Shown piece after piece: positions 9,455 through 16,946 of a DNA stretch of 23,412 bases. The notes under the pieces are model-generated. The model searched no databases. It worked only from the letters and a program-made list of their open reading frames with translations, and was not told the DNA's origin. Both the position numbers and the translations under genes were made by a program. Location: positions 1 to 23,412 of the forward strand of contig SEEY01000010.1 of NCBI GenBank assembly GCA_004211235.1. Direction: 5' to 3'. This stretch comes from Rubrivivax sp. (GTDB taxonomy: Bacteria > Pseudomonadota > Gammaproteobacteria > Burkholderiales > Burkholderiaceae). Position 1 is the first letter of the stretch. Each line of letters starts with the position of its first letter.

Positions 9455-11469
9455 CCACCGCCAGCCGCCGCCGCTTCCTGCAGGCCGCCGCCTCGACTGC
9501 ATTGCTGCCGGCGGCCATCCAGCGCGCGCTGGCCATTCCGGCCGCGCATGGCAGCGGCAGCATCGCCGACGTCGAGCATGTCGTCATCCTGATGCAGGAG
9601 AACCGCAGCTTCGACCACTACTTCGGCACGCTGCGCGGCGTGCGCGGCTTCGGCGACCGCTTCACGATTCCGCTGGCCGGGGGCAAGTCGGTCTGGGAGC
9701 AGAGCAACGGCCGCCGCACCGTGTTGCCCTACCACCTTGACGGCAGCCGCGGCAACGCGCAGTGCGCGCTGGAGCTGCCGCACAGCTGGCCCGACGCGCA
9801 GGCGGCCTGGAATGGCGGCCGCATGCAGCGCTGGCCGGTCTTCAAGACCGACGCGTCGATGGCCTACTACCGCGAGGCCGAGCTGCCGGTGCAGTTCGCC
9901 CTGGCCAATGCCTTCACCGTCTGCGATGCCTACCACTGCTCGCTGCACGGCGGCACCAACCCCAACCGGCTGTTCCTGTTCACCGGCACCAACGACCCGA
10001 CTGGCAGCGGCGGCGGCCCGGTCGTCGACAACCGCGTCGACGGCCTCGGGCCGGTGGAGGCAGGCTTTCGCTGGACGACCTATGCCGAGCGGCTGGAGGC
10101 GGCCGGCGTCAGCTGGTGCGTCTACCAGGACATGGACGACAACTTCGGCGACAACCCGCTGGTCACCTTCAGGAGCTTTCGCGCGGCCCACGGTGCCGAG
10201 GCCGGAAAGGGCGGGCCGCTGATGAAAGGCATGAGCAGCACGCTGCAGGGCGCCTCGCTCGACGGTCTGCGACGCGATGTGCTGGCCGGCCGGTTGCCGC
10301 AGGTGTCGTGGGTGGTGGCGCCGGCCGAGTACAGCGAGCATCCGGGGCCGTCGACGCCGGTGCAGGGCGGCTGGTACGCCGAGCAGGTGCTGGACGCGCT
10401 GACGGACGATCCGGCGGTGTGGAGCAGGACCGTGCTGCTGCTGATGTACGACGAGAACGACGCCTTCTTCGACCACATGCCGCCGCCGGCTGCGCCGTCA
10501 CGCCGCGGCGATGGCAGCCTGGCCGGCAAGTCGACGGTGGACGACAGCGCCGAACGCCACCACGGTGGCCAGGTCTACGGCCCCGGCCCACGCGTACCGC
10601 TGTGGGCGATTTCGCCGTGGAGCCGCGGCGGCTGGGTCAACTCCGAGGTGTTCGATCACACCTCGGTCATCCGCTTCCTGGAGGCCCGCTTCGGCGTCAT
10701 GGAGCCCAACATCAGCCCCTGGCGCCGCGCGGTCTTCGGTGACCTGACCTCGTGCTTCGACTTTGCCGCCGCGGACTCGCAGCCACCATCGCTGCGGCCG
10801 CAGACAAAGGCCTGGGCCGACAGCATGCGCGCCAGTCAGCGCGCGCTGGCCGGCATTGAGGTGCCTGCGGCAGTCGACCAGCGGCTGCCGCAGCAGGCGC
10901 CGGGCGTGCGACCGTCGCGCGCCTTGCCCTACCGGCTCGATGTCTCCCTGCGCCACGATCTTGCGGGCGGCAATGTTGCGCTGGCTTTCGCCAGCAGCGG
11001 CAGCGCAGCAGCCGTGTTCCAGGTCTACGACGCACTGCACCTGGACGCGCTGCCGCGCCGCTACACGGTGGAGGCTGGCAAGCGGCTGGAAGACGTCTGG
11101 CGGCCGGCGCAGGGCGACCGCGGTGCGTACGACCTGTGGGTGCTCGGCCCGAGCGGGTTCCACCGCAGCTTCAAGGGACGGCTTGCGACGACTTCCGACG
11201 TGGCGCTGGCAGTCGATGGCGAACAACTGGTGTTCACGCTGCGCAATGACGGCGATGCGCCTTGCCAGTTCGACATCGTGCAGCAGGCCTATCGGCGCGT
11301 CTCGCTACGCCGCGAAGTGGCCGTTGGCGCGACCGTCGAATGGCGCTGGAACCCGGCCGACGACGGCCACTGGTACGACCTGCAGATCAGCTCCGGCGCG
11401 ATGCGACGCCGGTACGCGGGGCGGGTGGAGACGGGCAGGCATGGCATCAGCGATCCGGCGATGGCCTGA
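9451..11469 (+). CDS. Tat-exported phospholipase C (phosphocholine-specific type)
   Basis: The 672-residue protein belongs to the phosphoesterase/phospholipase C family and should hydrolyse phosphatidylcholine or sphingomyelin outside the cytoplasm. Residues 5-12 (SRRRFLQA) plus a hydrophobic run form a twin-arginine signal. HVVILMQENRSFDHYFGTL at 43-61 supplies metal ligands around E50-N51. HGGTNPNR at 166-173 carries the likely nucleophile T169, and DENDAFFDH at 334-342 and FDHTSVIRF further on complete the site. Two C-terminal DUF756-type beta domains lie at about 492-578 and 580-668. The open frame extends upstream to 9124, but the Tat signal fixes the start at 9451, where ATGA overlaps the GH35 stop and implies translational coupling. 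An AcpA-like acid phosphatase is less likely given the C-terminal domains. Confidence 0.9.
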   Translation: MTTASRRRFLQAAASTALLPAAIQRALAIPAAHGSGSIADVEHVVILMQENRSFDHYFGTLRGVRGFGDRFTIPLAGGKSVWEQSNGRRTVLPYHLDGSRGNAQCALELPHSWPDAQAAWNGGRMQRWPVFKTDASMAYYREAELPVQFALANAFTVCDAYHCSLHGGTNPNRLFLFTGTNDPTGSGGGPVVDNRVDGLGPVEAGFRWTTYAERLEAAGVSWCVYQDMDDNFGDNPLVTFRSFRAAHGAEAGKGGPLMKGMSSTLQGASLDGLRRDVLAGRLPQVSWVVAPAEYSEHPGPSTPVQGGWYAEQVLDALTDDPAVWSRTVLLLMYDENDAFFDHMPPPAAPSRRGDGSLAGKSTVDDSAERHHGGQVYGPGPRVPLWAISPWSRGGWVNSEVFDHTSVIRFLEARFGVMEPNISPWRRAVFGDLTSCFDFAAADSQPPSLRPQTKAWADSMRASQRALAGIEVPAAVDQRLPQQAPGVRPSRALPYRLDVSLRHDLAGGNVALAFASSGSAAAVFQVYDALHLDALPRRYTVEAGKRLEDVWRPAQGDRGAYDLWVLGPSGFHRSFKGRLATTSDVALAVDGEQLVFTLRNDGDAPCQFDIVQQAYRRVSLRREVAVGATVEWRWNPADDGHWYDLQISSGAMRRRYAGRVETGRHGISDPAMA

Positions 11470-11616
11470 CGGCTGTCGACAACCGAACCTTCGTGTCGCT
11501 CGGGCGAGCACAGGGCAGGGATTTGGGGAACTTGGCAAGGGATTTAACCGCTCGAGGGCAAACCTCGGACGGGTGAGCGGTAGACCGGTGCCCGGCAGTG
11601 AAGACCGCCATGAACG

Positions 11617-13917
11617 TCAATGCGCGGGCGTGACGATGCCCATGGCAGGGCTCTGCCTCGCTTGAGCAAGCAAGGTTTGGATGGCGTCAAGATCGGCGGG
11701 TTTGACCAAGTGGTGGTCAAACCCCGCTTCACGAGCTCGCCGCCGATCATCCTCCTGCCCCCAGCCGGTAACGGCAACCAGCATCGCAGGGACGTTTGAA
11801 AAATCCGCGCGTATCAACCGAGCAACCTCATAGCCGTTCATGCCGGGCATGCCGATGTCCATGAGCACCACCTGCGGCTCGTATGCAGCGAAGCTGTCGA
11901 GGGCTTCCTGGCCGTTTGCGGCGCTGCGAACGTCTACACCCATGAGTTCGATCATGAGGGTCAGGCTCTCTCTTGCATCATCGTTGTCGTCGACCACCAG
12001 CACCTTGAGGCCGCCTGGAACTGGGCTTGGGTCGGCGGCTGCCGACGCCGAAGGAGGGGAATCACCGACGGCCGCGGGAAGTCGAACCACGAACTCGCTA
12101 CCTTGGCCGACGCCTTCGCTGAAGCCGTCGAGCGTGCCGCCATGCATTTCAGTCAGCCGACGCGAGAGGGCCAGGCCAATACCCAGGCCGCCTTGCGCAT
12201 GACCGCTGTCGCGATCGCCGCGGCTGAACATCTCGAACATCCTCGGGAGTGCGGCCGGATCTATGCCGATGCCAGTGTCTCGGATGCTGATCAGGACCGT
12301 GCTGCCTTCGACGCCGGCTCGTACGCTGATGTCGCTGCCGTTCCCGCTGTACTTCGATGCGTTGTTCAGAAGATTGGCCAGGATCTGAGTCAACCGGACC
12401 GGGTCGCCCTCCACCAAAAGCGGCTCGGCGGGCAGCTGGACGTGGACCGCCTGCTTGCCGTGTGTCAGCAGGGGCTGGCAAGTCTCGATGGCGTTTCGCA
12501 CGACGGTCGCGACGTCGATCCGCTCCTTTTTCAGTGTCAAGACGCCGCGGCTGATCCGGGACACCTCCAACAGATCTTCGACGAGTCGAACAAGGTGGTT
12601 AACCTGACGATCCATCATGGCGCGGATCGGTTCAGTTCGAGTGCTGCCGTCCAGTGCTTGCAGCAGCGCCAGGCAATTGCGCAGCGGTGCCAGCGGATTG
12701 CGCAGCTCGTGCGACAACGTGGCCAAGAAGTCGTCTTTGCTGCGGTCGGCCTCTTCAAGCCGCACTGCTTGATCTCGAAGCGCCAGCTCCGCTGCTTTGC
12801 GGTCAGTCACGTCTCGCGTGGTGCCGGCGATCGCCACCACTGCGCCATCCGGTGCCAAGACCGGAGCGAAGATGTAGTCATACACCCGCGTGCCGTTGGT
12901 GCCGGTGAAGGGAATCTCTCCACGGATGGGCGCGCGCGTCTGGATAACCCGGTCGATCTCCGCGTCGTGCAGGTCGGCGTGCCACTGCTCGTACCCCAAG
13001 TCCATCCAGTGCTTTCCGCGGACGTCCTCAACTCCCCAGACCTTACGTAGCGCATCGTTGGCATAGAGCGCCCGGTGGTCGGGGCCGAAGACGTAGACGA
13101 AGTCCGGCGTGTTGTTGAGCGCCGTCTCATAGATGCGTTGCTGGGTATCCGATTCGGCAATCAGGCGCTCGCGATCCGCCTCCAACAGCTTCTGCTCCGT
13201 CACGTCGCGGAAGTAGACCGAGATGCCTTCTGGCGCCGGATAAGTGGATACCTCATACCAGCGCGCGTCGCCGGTGTAGAAAGCTGTGAAACGGGTGACC
13301 TCTCGCGCATACATCGTCCGGCGATAGAAGCGTTCGAATTCCGTCCCCTCGAGCCCTGGGTACTCGTCCCAGACGATACGGCCCTGCAGACTGCCAGGTT
13401 CCCGGTTCAGTATCTGATGGGCAAGCCGGTTCACAAAATCGAAGCGCCATTGGCTGTCGAGTGTGAAGAAGCCTTCGCCAATGCTTTCGAGGATGGCAAC
13501 AGCGTCGCGCTTGGACCGCGCCGTGGCCTCTTCGACCCGATGCAAGATGTACTCGACCTCTCCGGCTGAAGAGAGCAGCGGGGCGTTGACGGCGTTCCAG
13601 TACCGCTCCTCGAAGCCACCACCGGCCGCAGTAGAAACGCGCACGTCGTAGCGTTGCGTGGCCATCTGATCGGTCGCTCGCGTGGCGAGCACACGCTGGA
13701 ACGAAGCGCGGACGTTCTGCCTGCCGATCACCTCCGGAGCGGCTGGGTTGTCCGGGAACACATCAAAGACCGGTCTCCCAAAGATGTCCCGAGTGGTGTG
13801 CGTAGCGCGCAGGTAGTCGTTGCTCGCGGCAACAATGGTGAACAAATCATCGACACGCACCACCAAGAAAAGCCCCGGAAGACTCTCGGCAAAGCGCTGG
13901 ATCTCTTCATCGGTCAT
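11617..13917 (-). CDS. Soluble three-PAS hybrid sensor histidine kinase
   Basis: The 766-residue protein is a cytoplasmic sensor kinase with its own receiver. There are three PAS-like modules (about 12-130, 138-243 and 263-376; the third ends in the typical GTTRDVTDRK). A HisKA domain carries the phospho-accepting H403 in LSHELRNPL, and the HATPase domain has the N box around NLLNNASKY (515-523), DTGIGI (547-552) and GGLGIGLAL (576-584). After a Pro/Ala/Ser linker comes a receiver domain with VVDDNDD (641-647), phospho-acceptor D687 in LMDIGMPG, and the conserved lysine in HHLVKPAD. No membrane segment or signal peptide is visible, so the signal is intracellular, perhaps redox, light or a ligand. 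No response regulator or output gene lies next to it. It is convergent with the phospholipase gene across 147 nt. Confidence 0.9.
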   Translation of the reverse strand: MTDEEIQRFAESLPGLFLVVRVDDLFTIVAASNDYLRATHTTRDIFGRPVFDVFPDNPAAPEVIGRQNVRASFQRVLATRATDQMATQRYDVRVSTAAGGGFEERYWNAVNAPLLSSAGEVEYILHRVEEATARSKRDAVAILESIGEGFFTLDSQWRFDFVNRLAHQILNREPGSLQGRIVWDEYPGLEGTEFERFYRRTMYAREVTRFTAFYTGDARWYEVSTYPAPEGISVYFRDVTEQKLLEADRERLIAESDTQQRIYETALNNTPDFVYVFGPDHRALYANDALRKVWGVEDVRGKHWMDLGYEQWHADLHDAEIDRVIQTRAPIRGEIPFTGTNGTRVYDYIFAPVLAPDGAVVAIAGTTRDVTDRKAAELALRDQAVRLEEADRSKDDFLATLSHELRNPLAPLRNCLALLQALDGSTRTEPIRAMMDRQVNHLVRLVEDLLEVSRISRGVLTLKKERIDVATVVRNAIETCQPLLTHGKQAVHVQLPAEPLLVEGDPVRLTQILANLLNNASKYSGNGSDISVRAGVEGSTVLISIRDTGIGIDPAALPRMFEMFSRGDRDSGHAQGGLGIGLALSRRLTEMHGGTLDGFSEGVGQGSEFVVRLPAAVGDSPPSASAAADPSPVPGGLKVLVVDDNDDARESLTLMIELMGVDVRSAANGQEALDSFAAYEPQVVLMDIGMPGMNGYEVARLIRADFSNVPAMLVAVTGWGQEDDRRRAREAGFDHHLVKPADLDAIQTLLAQARQSPAMGIVTPAH

Positions 13918-14176
13918 AGCTGAAGGATCTTATGGCAGCGCTGCTTCGCGCGGTAGGGTAGGTCGCTTATGACGGCTACGCAGCGCGGCGGCCAAAGAGC
14001 GGCATCCAACAGCGAGATCGTAGGGTGATCCGAGTTCGCAGGGCGCACACGCGCTGCGGCCTAGCGCCCGCGGCACGTTGCGGCGGGAGGGGAAAGCGCG
14101 GTACCTGAACCCGGCGGTGGGCACATACGCCAAGCGTAAATCTCAACTGCTGCGAACTTGCAGTTCACGTCGATGG
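13918..14176. other. Intergenic region upstream of the hybrid kinase
   Basis: This 259-nt gap must hold the hybrid kinase promoter on the minus strand, but I see no convincing -35/-10 pair. It contains a small perfect inverted repeat, GAACT-TGC-AGTTC, at 14154-14166, of unknown role. No RNA gene or conserved coding frame was recognised. If the doubtful small ORF that follows is not real, the gene-free stretch runs from 13918 to 14455. Confidence 0.4.
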
Positions 14177-14386
14177 CTAAGGGCTGTCTTCTGTAAGTTG
14201 CATCACTCTGCTGTACAACGTTGCAGCAAATTCTTGCTCTGCCCACAGTATTTGTTGGAGCTCTCGGATACCGCAAAGGCCAGCGTCGTATTTGGTGCAC
14301 GCCAGAATTAGGCGTCGCAGCCTCCGACACTGACTCTCTGAGTGCTTCCAGGCTTCCATAGCCATCATGAGTTTCTCTGCAGTCAT
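14177..14386 (-). CDS. Doubtful small ORF, unknown protein
   Basis: From ATG at 14386 the frame gives 69 residues (MTAEKLMMAMEAWKH...); a TTG at 14401 would add five. The composition is protein-like and probably helical, rich in Met, Leu, Glu and Gln with two cysteines, and not the Arg/Ala/Pro-rich type usually produced by shadow frames in this GC-rich DNA. The local base composition is lower in GC than the neighbours. No good Shine-Dalgarno precedes either start; ATG codons at 14368 and 14365 are alternatives behind a GAGAAA stretch. It lies 69 nt downstream of the LysR gene on the same strand and could ride on its transcript. I do not recognise a family, and it could be a chance frame. Confidence 0.3.
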   Translation of the reverse strand: MTAEKLMMAMEAWKHSESQCRRLRRLILACTKYDAGLCGIRELQQILWAEQEFAATLYSRVMQLTEDSP

Positions 14387-14455
14387 GACCGCGGGGAGCA
14401 AATATCATGCGCATGCGCGCAATGTGCGCCTTGCGGATGTCCATGTCGACGAAAG

Positions 14456-15364
14456 TCAATTGCGCGATTCGACCATCAGCCGGGCGCGTAGGTCGTCGAG
14501 CAGCCAGCGTCCCGCTCTTCCCGGTGCCTGGTCGCGCATATGGGCAGCGTAGATGGTCAGGCCTTGGGCCGGCGTCGTATCGTCCGCAATCTCGATGGGT
14601 ACAAGTTGGCCCGCCGCAAGAGCCGGCTCGACAAGGTGAAGCGGCATCCTGCACCAGCCAAAGCCCGCCATCAAGAAGTCGAGACGTCGTCCCAGATCGA
14701 CGAATCGCCAACGACGTTCGCCGACCAAGCCGTAGTTCGGACTGCCAGCGTCCATCGGGTCCGACAGCACGAGTTGGACGTAAGGTGCCAGGTCGTCTGC
14801 TTGTGCGGGGCGTGCCAGCTTGGCAAGCGGATGGTCAGGCGATACCACGGCCTGCAAGCGCACGTGCATGAGCGGGAAGGCCGCGACGTCTTCCGGAACG
14901 ACCGGCAACAGCATGCAGATCGCCAATGCTGCCGTGCCGCTTCGCAGGCGACGCAGCGAGCCGCCAAGACCTTCCGTCGAGAACGTCACAACGAGGTCAG
15001 GGAAAGTGCTGCTGAGTGCTCGCAAGCTTTGGATCAGCGGGGCGGTCGGTACGAGCGGATCGATGGCCAGCGCCAGTTCGGGTTCCAGTCCGGCTCGAGT
15101 GCTCGCCGCCATCGCTTCGAACTTTGTCGCGGTTTCCAGGACGCGCCGCGCCTGGTCGACCAGCACGCGTCCGACGTCTGTGAGTCGGGGCCGGTGGCCA
15201 GAGCGGTCGAAAAGCACAACGCCTTGCGATTCTTCGAGCGCCGCCACTGTCTGACTGATGGCGGATTGCACCCGGTGAAGCCGGCGCCCGGTTGCCGAGA
15301 AGCTGCCTACATCCGCGATGGTGACCAGCACGCGCAGTTGGTCGAGAGTGAGGCTGCCAATCAA
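14456..15364 (-). CDS. LysR-family transcriptional regulator
   Basis: The 302-residue protein is a standard-length LysR regulator. The N-terminal winged helix-turn-helix covers about residues 5-65 (LTLDQLRVLVTIADVGSFSATG, then VQSAISQTVAALEE and LFDRSGHRPRLTDVG). The effector-binding domain covers about 92-296. The start is TTG at 15364; a stop lies in frame just upstream and no ATG precedes the conserved N-terminus. The gene is divergent from an azoreductase gene across 103 nt, and a perfect T-N11-A palindrome lies just upstream of its start. LysR regulators usually repress themselves and activate the divergent gene, so the azoreductase is the likely target and a quinone, azo or electrophilic compound the likely inducer. 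The effector cannot be read from sequence. Confidence 0.92.
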   Translation of the reverse strand: MIGSLTLDQLRVLVTIADVGSFSATGRRLHRVQSAISQTVAALEESQGVVLFDRSGHRPRLTDVGRVLVDQARRVLETATKFEAMAASTRAGLEPELALAIDPLVPTAPLIQSLRALSSTFPDLVVTFSTEGLGGSLRRLRSGTAALAICMLLPVVPEDVAAFPLMHVRLQAVVSPDHPLAKLARPAQADDLAPYVQLVLSDPMDAGSPNYGLVGERRWRFVDLGRRLDFLMAGFGWCRMPLHLVEPALAAGQLVPIEIADDTTPAQGLTIYAAHMRDQAPGRAGRWLLDDLRARLMVESRN

Positions 15365-15369
15365 GATGT

Positions 15370-15384
15370 ATCAGCCTGGCTGAT
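15370..15384. promoter_or_regulatory. LysR operator, perfect T-N11-A palindrome
   Basis: ATCAGCCTGGCTGAT has two perfect 7-bp arms around one central base and contains the T-N11-A core (T15371, A15383) typical of LysR sites. It sits 5 nt upstream of the lysR start codon. If azoR transcription starts near 15443, the centre lies at about -66, the classic LysR recognition position. Confidence 0.65.
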
Positions 15385-15396
15385 CGATAGCATCAC

Positions 15397-15402
15397 ATTT
15401 TA
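15397..15402 (-). promoter_or_regulatory. Possible -10 element of the lysR promoter
   Basis: On the minus strand this reads TAAAAT, five of six bases of the TATAAT consensus. Transcription would start near 15390, so the palindrome would lie just downstream of the start and could block elongation (autorepression). The matching -35 is poor (TTGTGG with a long 19-nt spacer). Confidence 0.3.
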
Positions 15403-15407
15403 ATCAC

Positions 15408-15436
15408 TTACGAAGGGGGTGCCACAACTTTAGATT
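15408..15436 (+). promoter_or_regulatory. Possible weak azoR promoter
   Basis: TTACGA (15408-15413) and TAGATT (15431-15436) are separated by 17 nt. Both boxes match the consensus poorly, as expected for a promoter that needs a LysR activator. The spacing relative to the upstream palindrome is the main support. Confidence 0.25.
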
Positions 15437-15467
15437 TCAGGTTCTTCCACATCAGGTCCGTGTCCCA

Positions 15468-16088
15468 ATGACCGCCAAACTTCTCGTTGTAGAGACCAGC
15501 CCTCGCGGAAACGCTTCCGTCTCACGCCAAATGACGCGCCGCTTCGTCACGCAATGGCGGGCAACCCATCCCGAGGGCGAGGTGATGCATCGTGATCTGG
15601 CGGATACCTACCTGCCACACATCGACGCCGCCTGGCTGACCGCTTATTTCACACCTCCAGAGCGCCAGACTCCTGATATGAGGCAATCGCTAGCTCAGTC
15701 GGACGTCCTTGTCGCGGAGCTTCTGGCTGCCGACCATCTCGTGATCGGGACGCCGGTCTACAACTACAACGTTCCCGCCTCACTCAAAGGGTGGATCGAC
15801 CACATCGTGCGCAAAGGGCTGACCCTTGGATTTGATGGCAAGGGCCTTGTCAAAGGCAAAAAAGCGACCGTCCTGATCGCATCCGGCGGAAGCTATGGTG
15901 AAGGGTCGCCGATCCGCGAGCGTGATATTGCAACGCTGTATCTCCGGCTCATTCTGGGCGTGGTTGGCATTGCGGACGTAACGTTCGTGGCGGGCGGCGG
16001 CGCGAAGGCGGTCGACATGGGCGATGTAACAATGGACTCGTTCGTCGGAAATCTGGCCGGCGCAGTCGAAAGAGCAGCTCAAGGCTGA
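15468..16088 (+). CDS. azoR: FMN-dependent NADH azoreductase / quinone reductase
   Basis: The 206-residue protein has the flavodoxin-like fold of the AzoR/acyl carrier protein phosphodiesterase (historical name) family. The FMN-phosphate loop [10 protein letters not shown] lies at 11-20, the hallmark [16 protein letters not shown] at 96-111 and ASGGSYG at 138-144; RKGLTLGF at 115-122 is also typical. Length matches the family (about 200). These enzymes use NAD(P)H for two-electron reduction of quinones and azo compounds and protect against thiol-reactive or electrophilic stress. It is divergent from the LysR gene and probably controlled by it. No strong Shine-Dalgarno is visible. The natural substrate is more likely a quinone than a dye. 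Confidence 0.93.
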   Translation: MTAKLLVVETSPRGNASVSRQMTRRFVTQWRATHPEGEVMHRDLADTYLPHIDAAWLTAYFTPPERQTPDMRQSLAQSDVLVAELLAADHLVIGTPVYNYNVPASLKGWIDHIVRKGLTLGFDGKGLVKGKKATVLIASGGSYGEGSPIRERDIATLYLRLILGVVGIADVTFVAGGGAKAVDMGDVTMDSFVGNLAGAVERAAQG

Positions 16089-16132
16089 TGCGAAGGCTTG
16101 TCTCGATGCGCCATATCGTTTGCAACGGACCG

Positions 16133-16149
16133 GTTGGCAATGTGCCAAC
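16133..16149. repeat. Perfect inverted repeat between azoR and the DUF427 gene
   Basis: GTTGGCA-ATG-TGCCAAC has two perfect 7-bp arms around a 3-nt spacer. It lies 45 nt after the azoR stop and about 125 nt before the DUF427 start. No T-run follows, so it is not an intrinsic terminator. It could be an operator for an unknown regulator of the DUF427 gene. Confidence 0.4.
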
Positions 16150-16274
16150 ACCAGCAAGCGGCGCGGGGTAGGCAGGCCCATTTCGTCGGTCTGAAGGCAG
16201 ATCAAACCAGGGTTGATGGACATTGCTTGTCTGCGGGTGCAACTCGTTGGGTTCAGGAATTCGGCTCGCCACGT

Positions 16275-16844
16275 ATGCTCTCAGCCTTCATGAACGACGA
16301 CTCTTTCTGGCTACAGAACGCCCGTGCGCAGTGGCGTTGGGTAGGCGAAGTGCGGCCCCCATTTGCCGATGCCCCTGCGTCAGGGCAGCTTTCGGTCTGG
16401 GATTTCCCGAGGCCGCCTGCGCTCGTGCATGAGGCACGAGAGATCGTCGTGCGCTGGGGGAATCTGGAAGTGGCGCGCACGCGCGCGGCTTTGGCAGTCC
16501 GCGAAACCGCCCACCCGCCAACCTTTTATCTGCCGCTGGCCGACGTACAGCCTGGGCTATTGCATCGCGCTGGCGAAGGCTCGTTCTGTGAGTGGAAGGG
16601 CCCGGCGCGCTATTGGAATCTGGTCGACGGCGCACGCCGCCTGAGCCAGGTTGCGTGGAGCTACCCTCATCCCTTGTCTGGTGCCGAGCCGCTCGCCGAT
16701 TGTGTGGCCTTCTATGCCCACCATCTCGACTGCCGCGTCGGCGAAGCGAAGGTCAGTCCACAGCCTGGCGGTTTCTATGGTGGCTGGATCACTCCCGACT
16801 TGGCCGGCCCCTTTAAAGGCGAACCCGGTAGCGAAGGCTGGTAG
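16275..16844 (+). CDS. DUF427 domain protein
   Basis: From ATG 16275 the protein has 189 residues and carries one DUF427 domain. Signature stretches are ETAHPPTFYLPLADV, a cysteine-containing SFCEWKGPARYW, VAWSYPHPL, CVAFYAHHLD and the C-terminal PQPGGFYGGWITPDLAGPFKGEPG. The family is widespread in bacteria and fungi and has no firmly known biochemical role; earlier text descriptions link it to nucleotidyltransferases without proof. There is no signal peptide or membrane span, so it is cytoplasmic. The frame stays open upstream to 16098, but that part does not resemble the family. ATG 16290 is an equally possible start; neither has a good Shine-Dalgarno. It follows azoR in the same direction after about 186 nt, so co-transcription is uncertain. 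It is convergent with the PEP-CTERM gene. Confidence 0.82.
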   Translation: MLSAFMNDDSFWLQNARAQWRWVGEVRPPFADAPASGQLSVWDFPRPPALVHEAREIVVRWGNLEVARTRAALAVRETAHPPTFYLPLADVQPGLLHRAGEGSFCEWKGPARYWNLVDGARRLSQVAWSYPHPLSGAEPLADCVAFYAHHLDCRVGEAKVSPQPGGFYGGWITPDLAGPFKGEPGSEGW

Positions 16845-16946
16845 CGAGTGCGGTTCGCGTCGGGGGCGGGCAGGCTGCTTCGACGGCTCAGGCACAGCGG
16901 GAAGCTGATCGACTCGCCGTCATCGAGGCAGTGTTCCGACACCTGA

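Noticed and set aside
11493..11510. Stem-loop after the phospholipase stop
   Set aside because: The stem has a bulge and no T-run follows, so an intrinsic terminator cannot be supported.
14154..14166. GAACT-TGC-AGTTC inverted repeat as operator or terminator
   Set aside because: Five-bp arms are expected by chance in a window this size; recorded only within the intergenic entry.
14409..14418. Palindrome GCGCATGCGC
   Set aside because: Short and of low complexity in GC-rich DNA; no promoter or gene context gives it meaning.
16098..16274. N-terminal extension of the DUF427 frame
   Set aside because: This part does not resemble the family and lacks a ribosome-binding site; it overlaps the inverted repeat.
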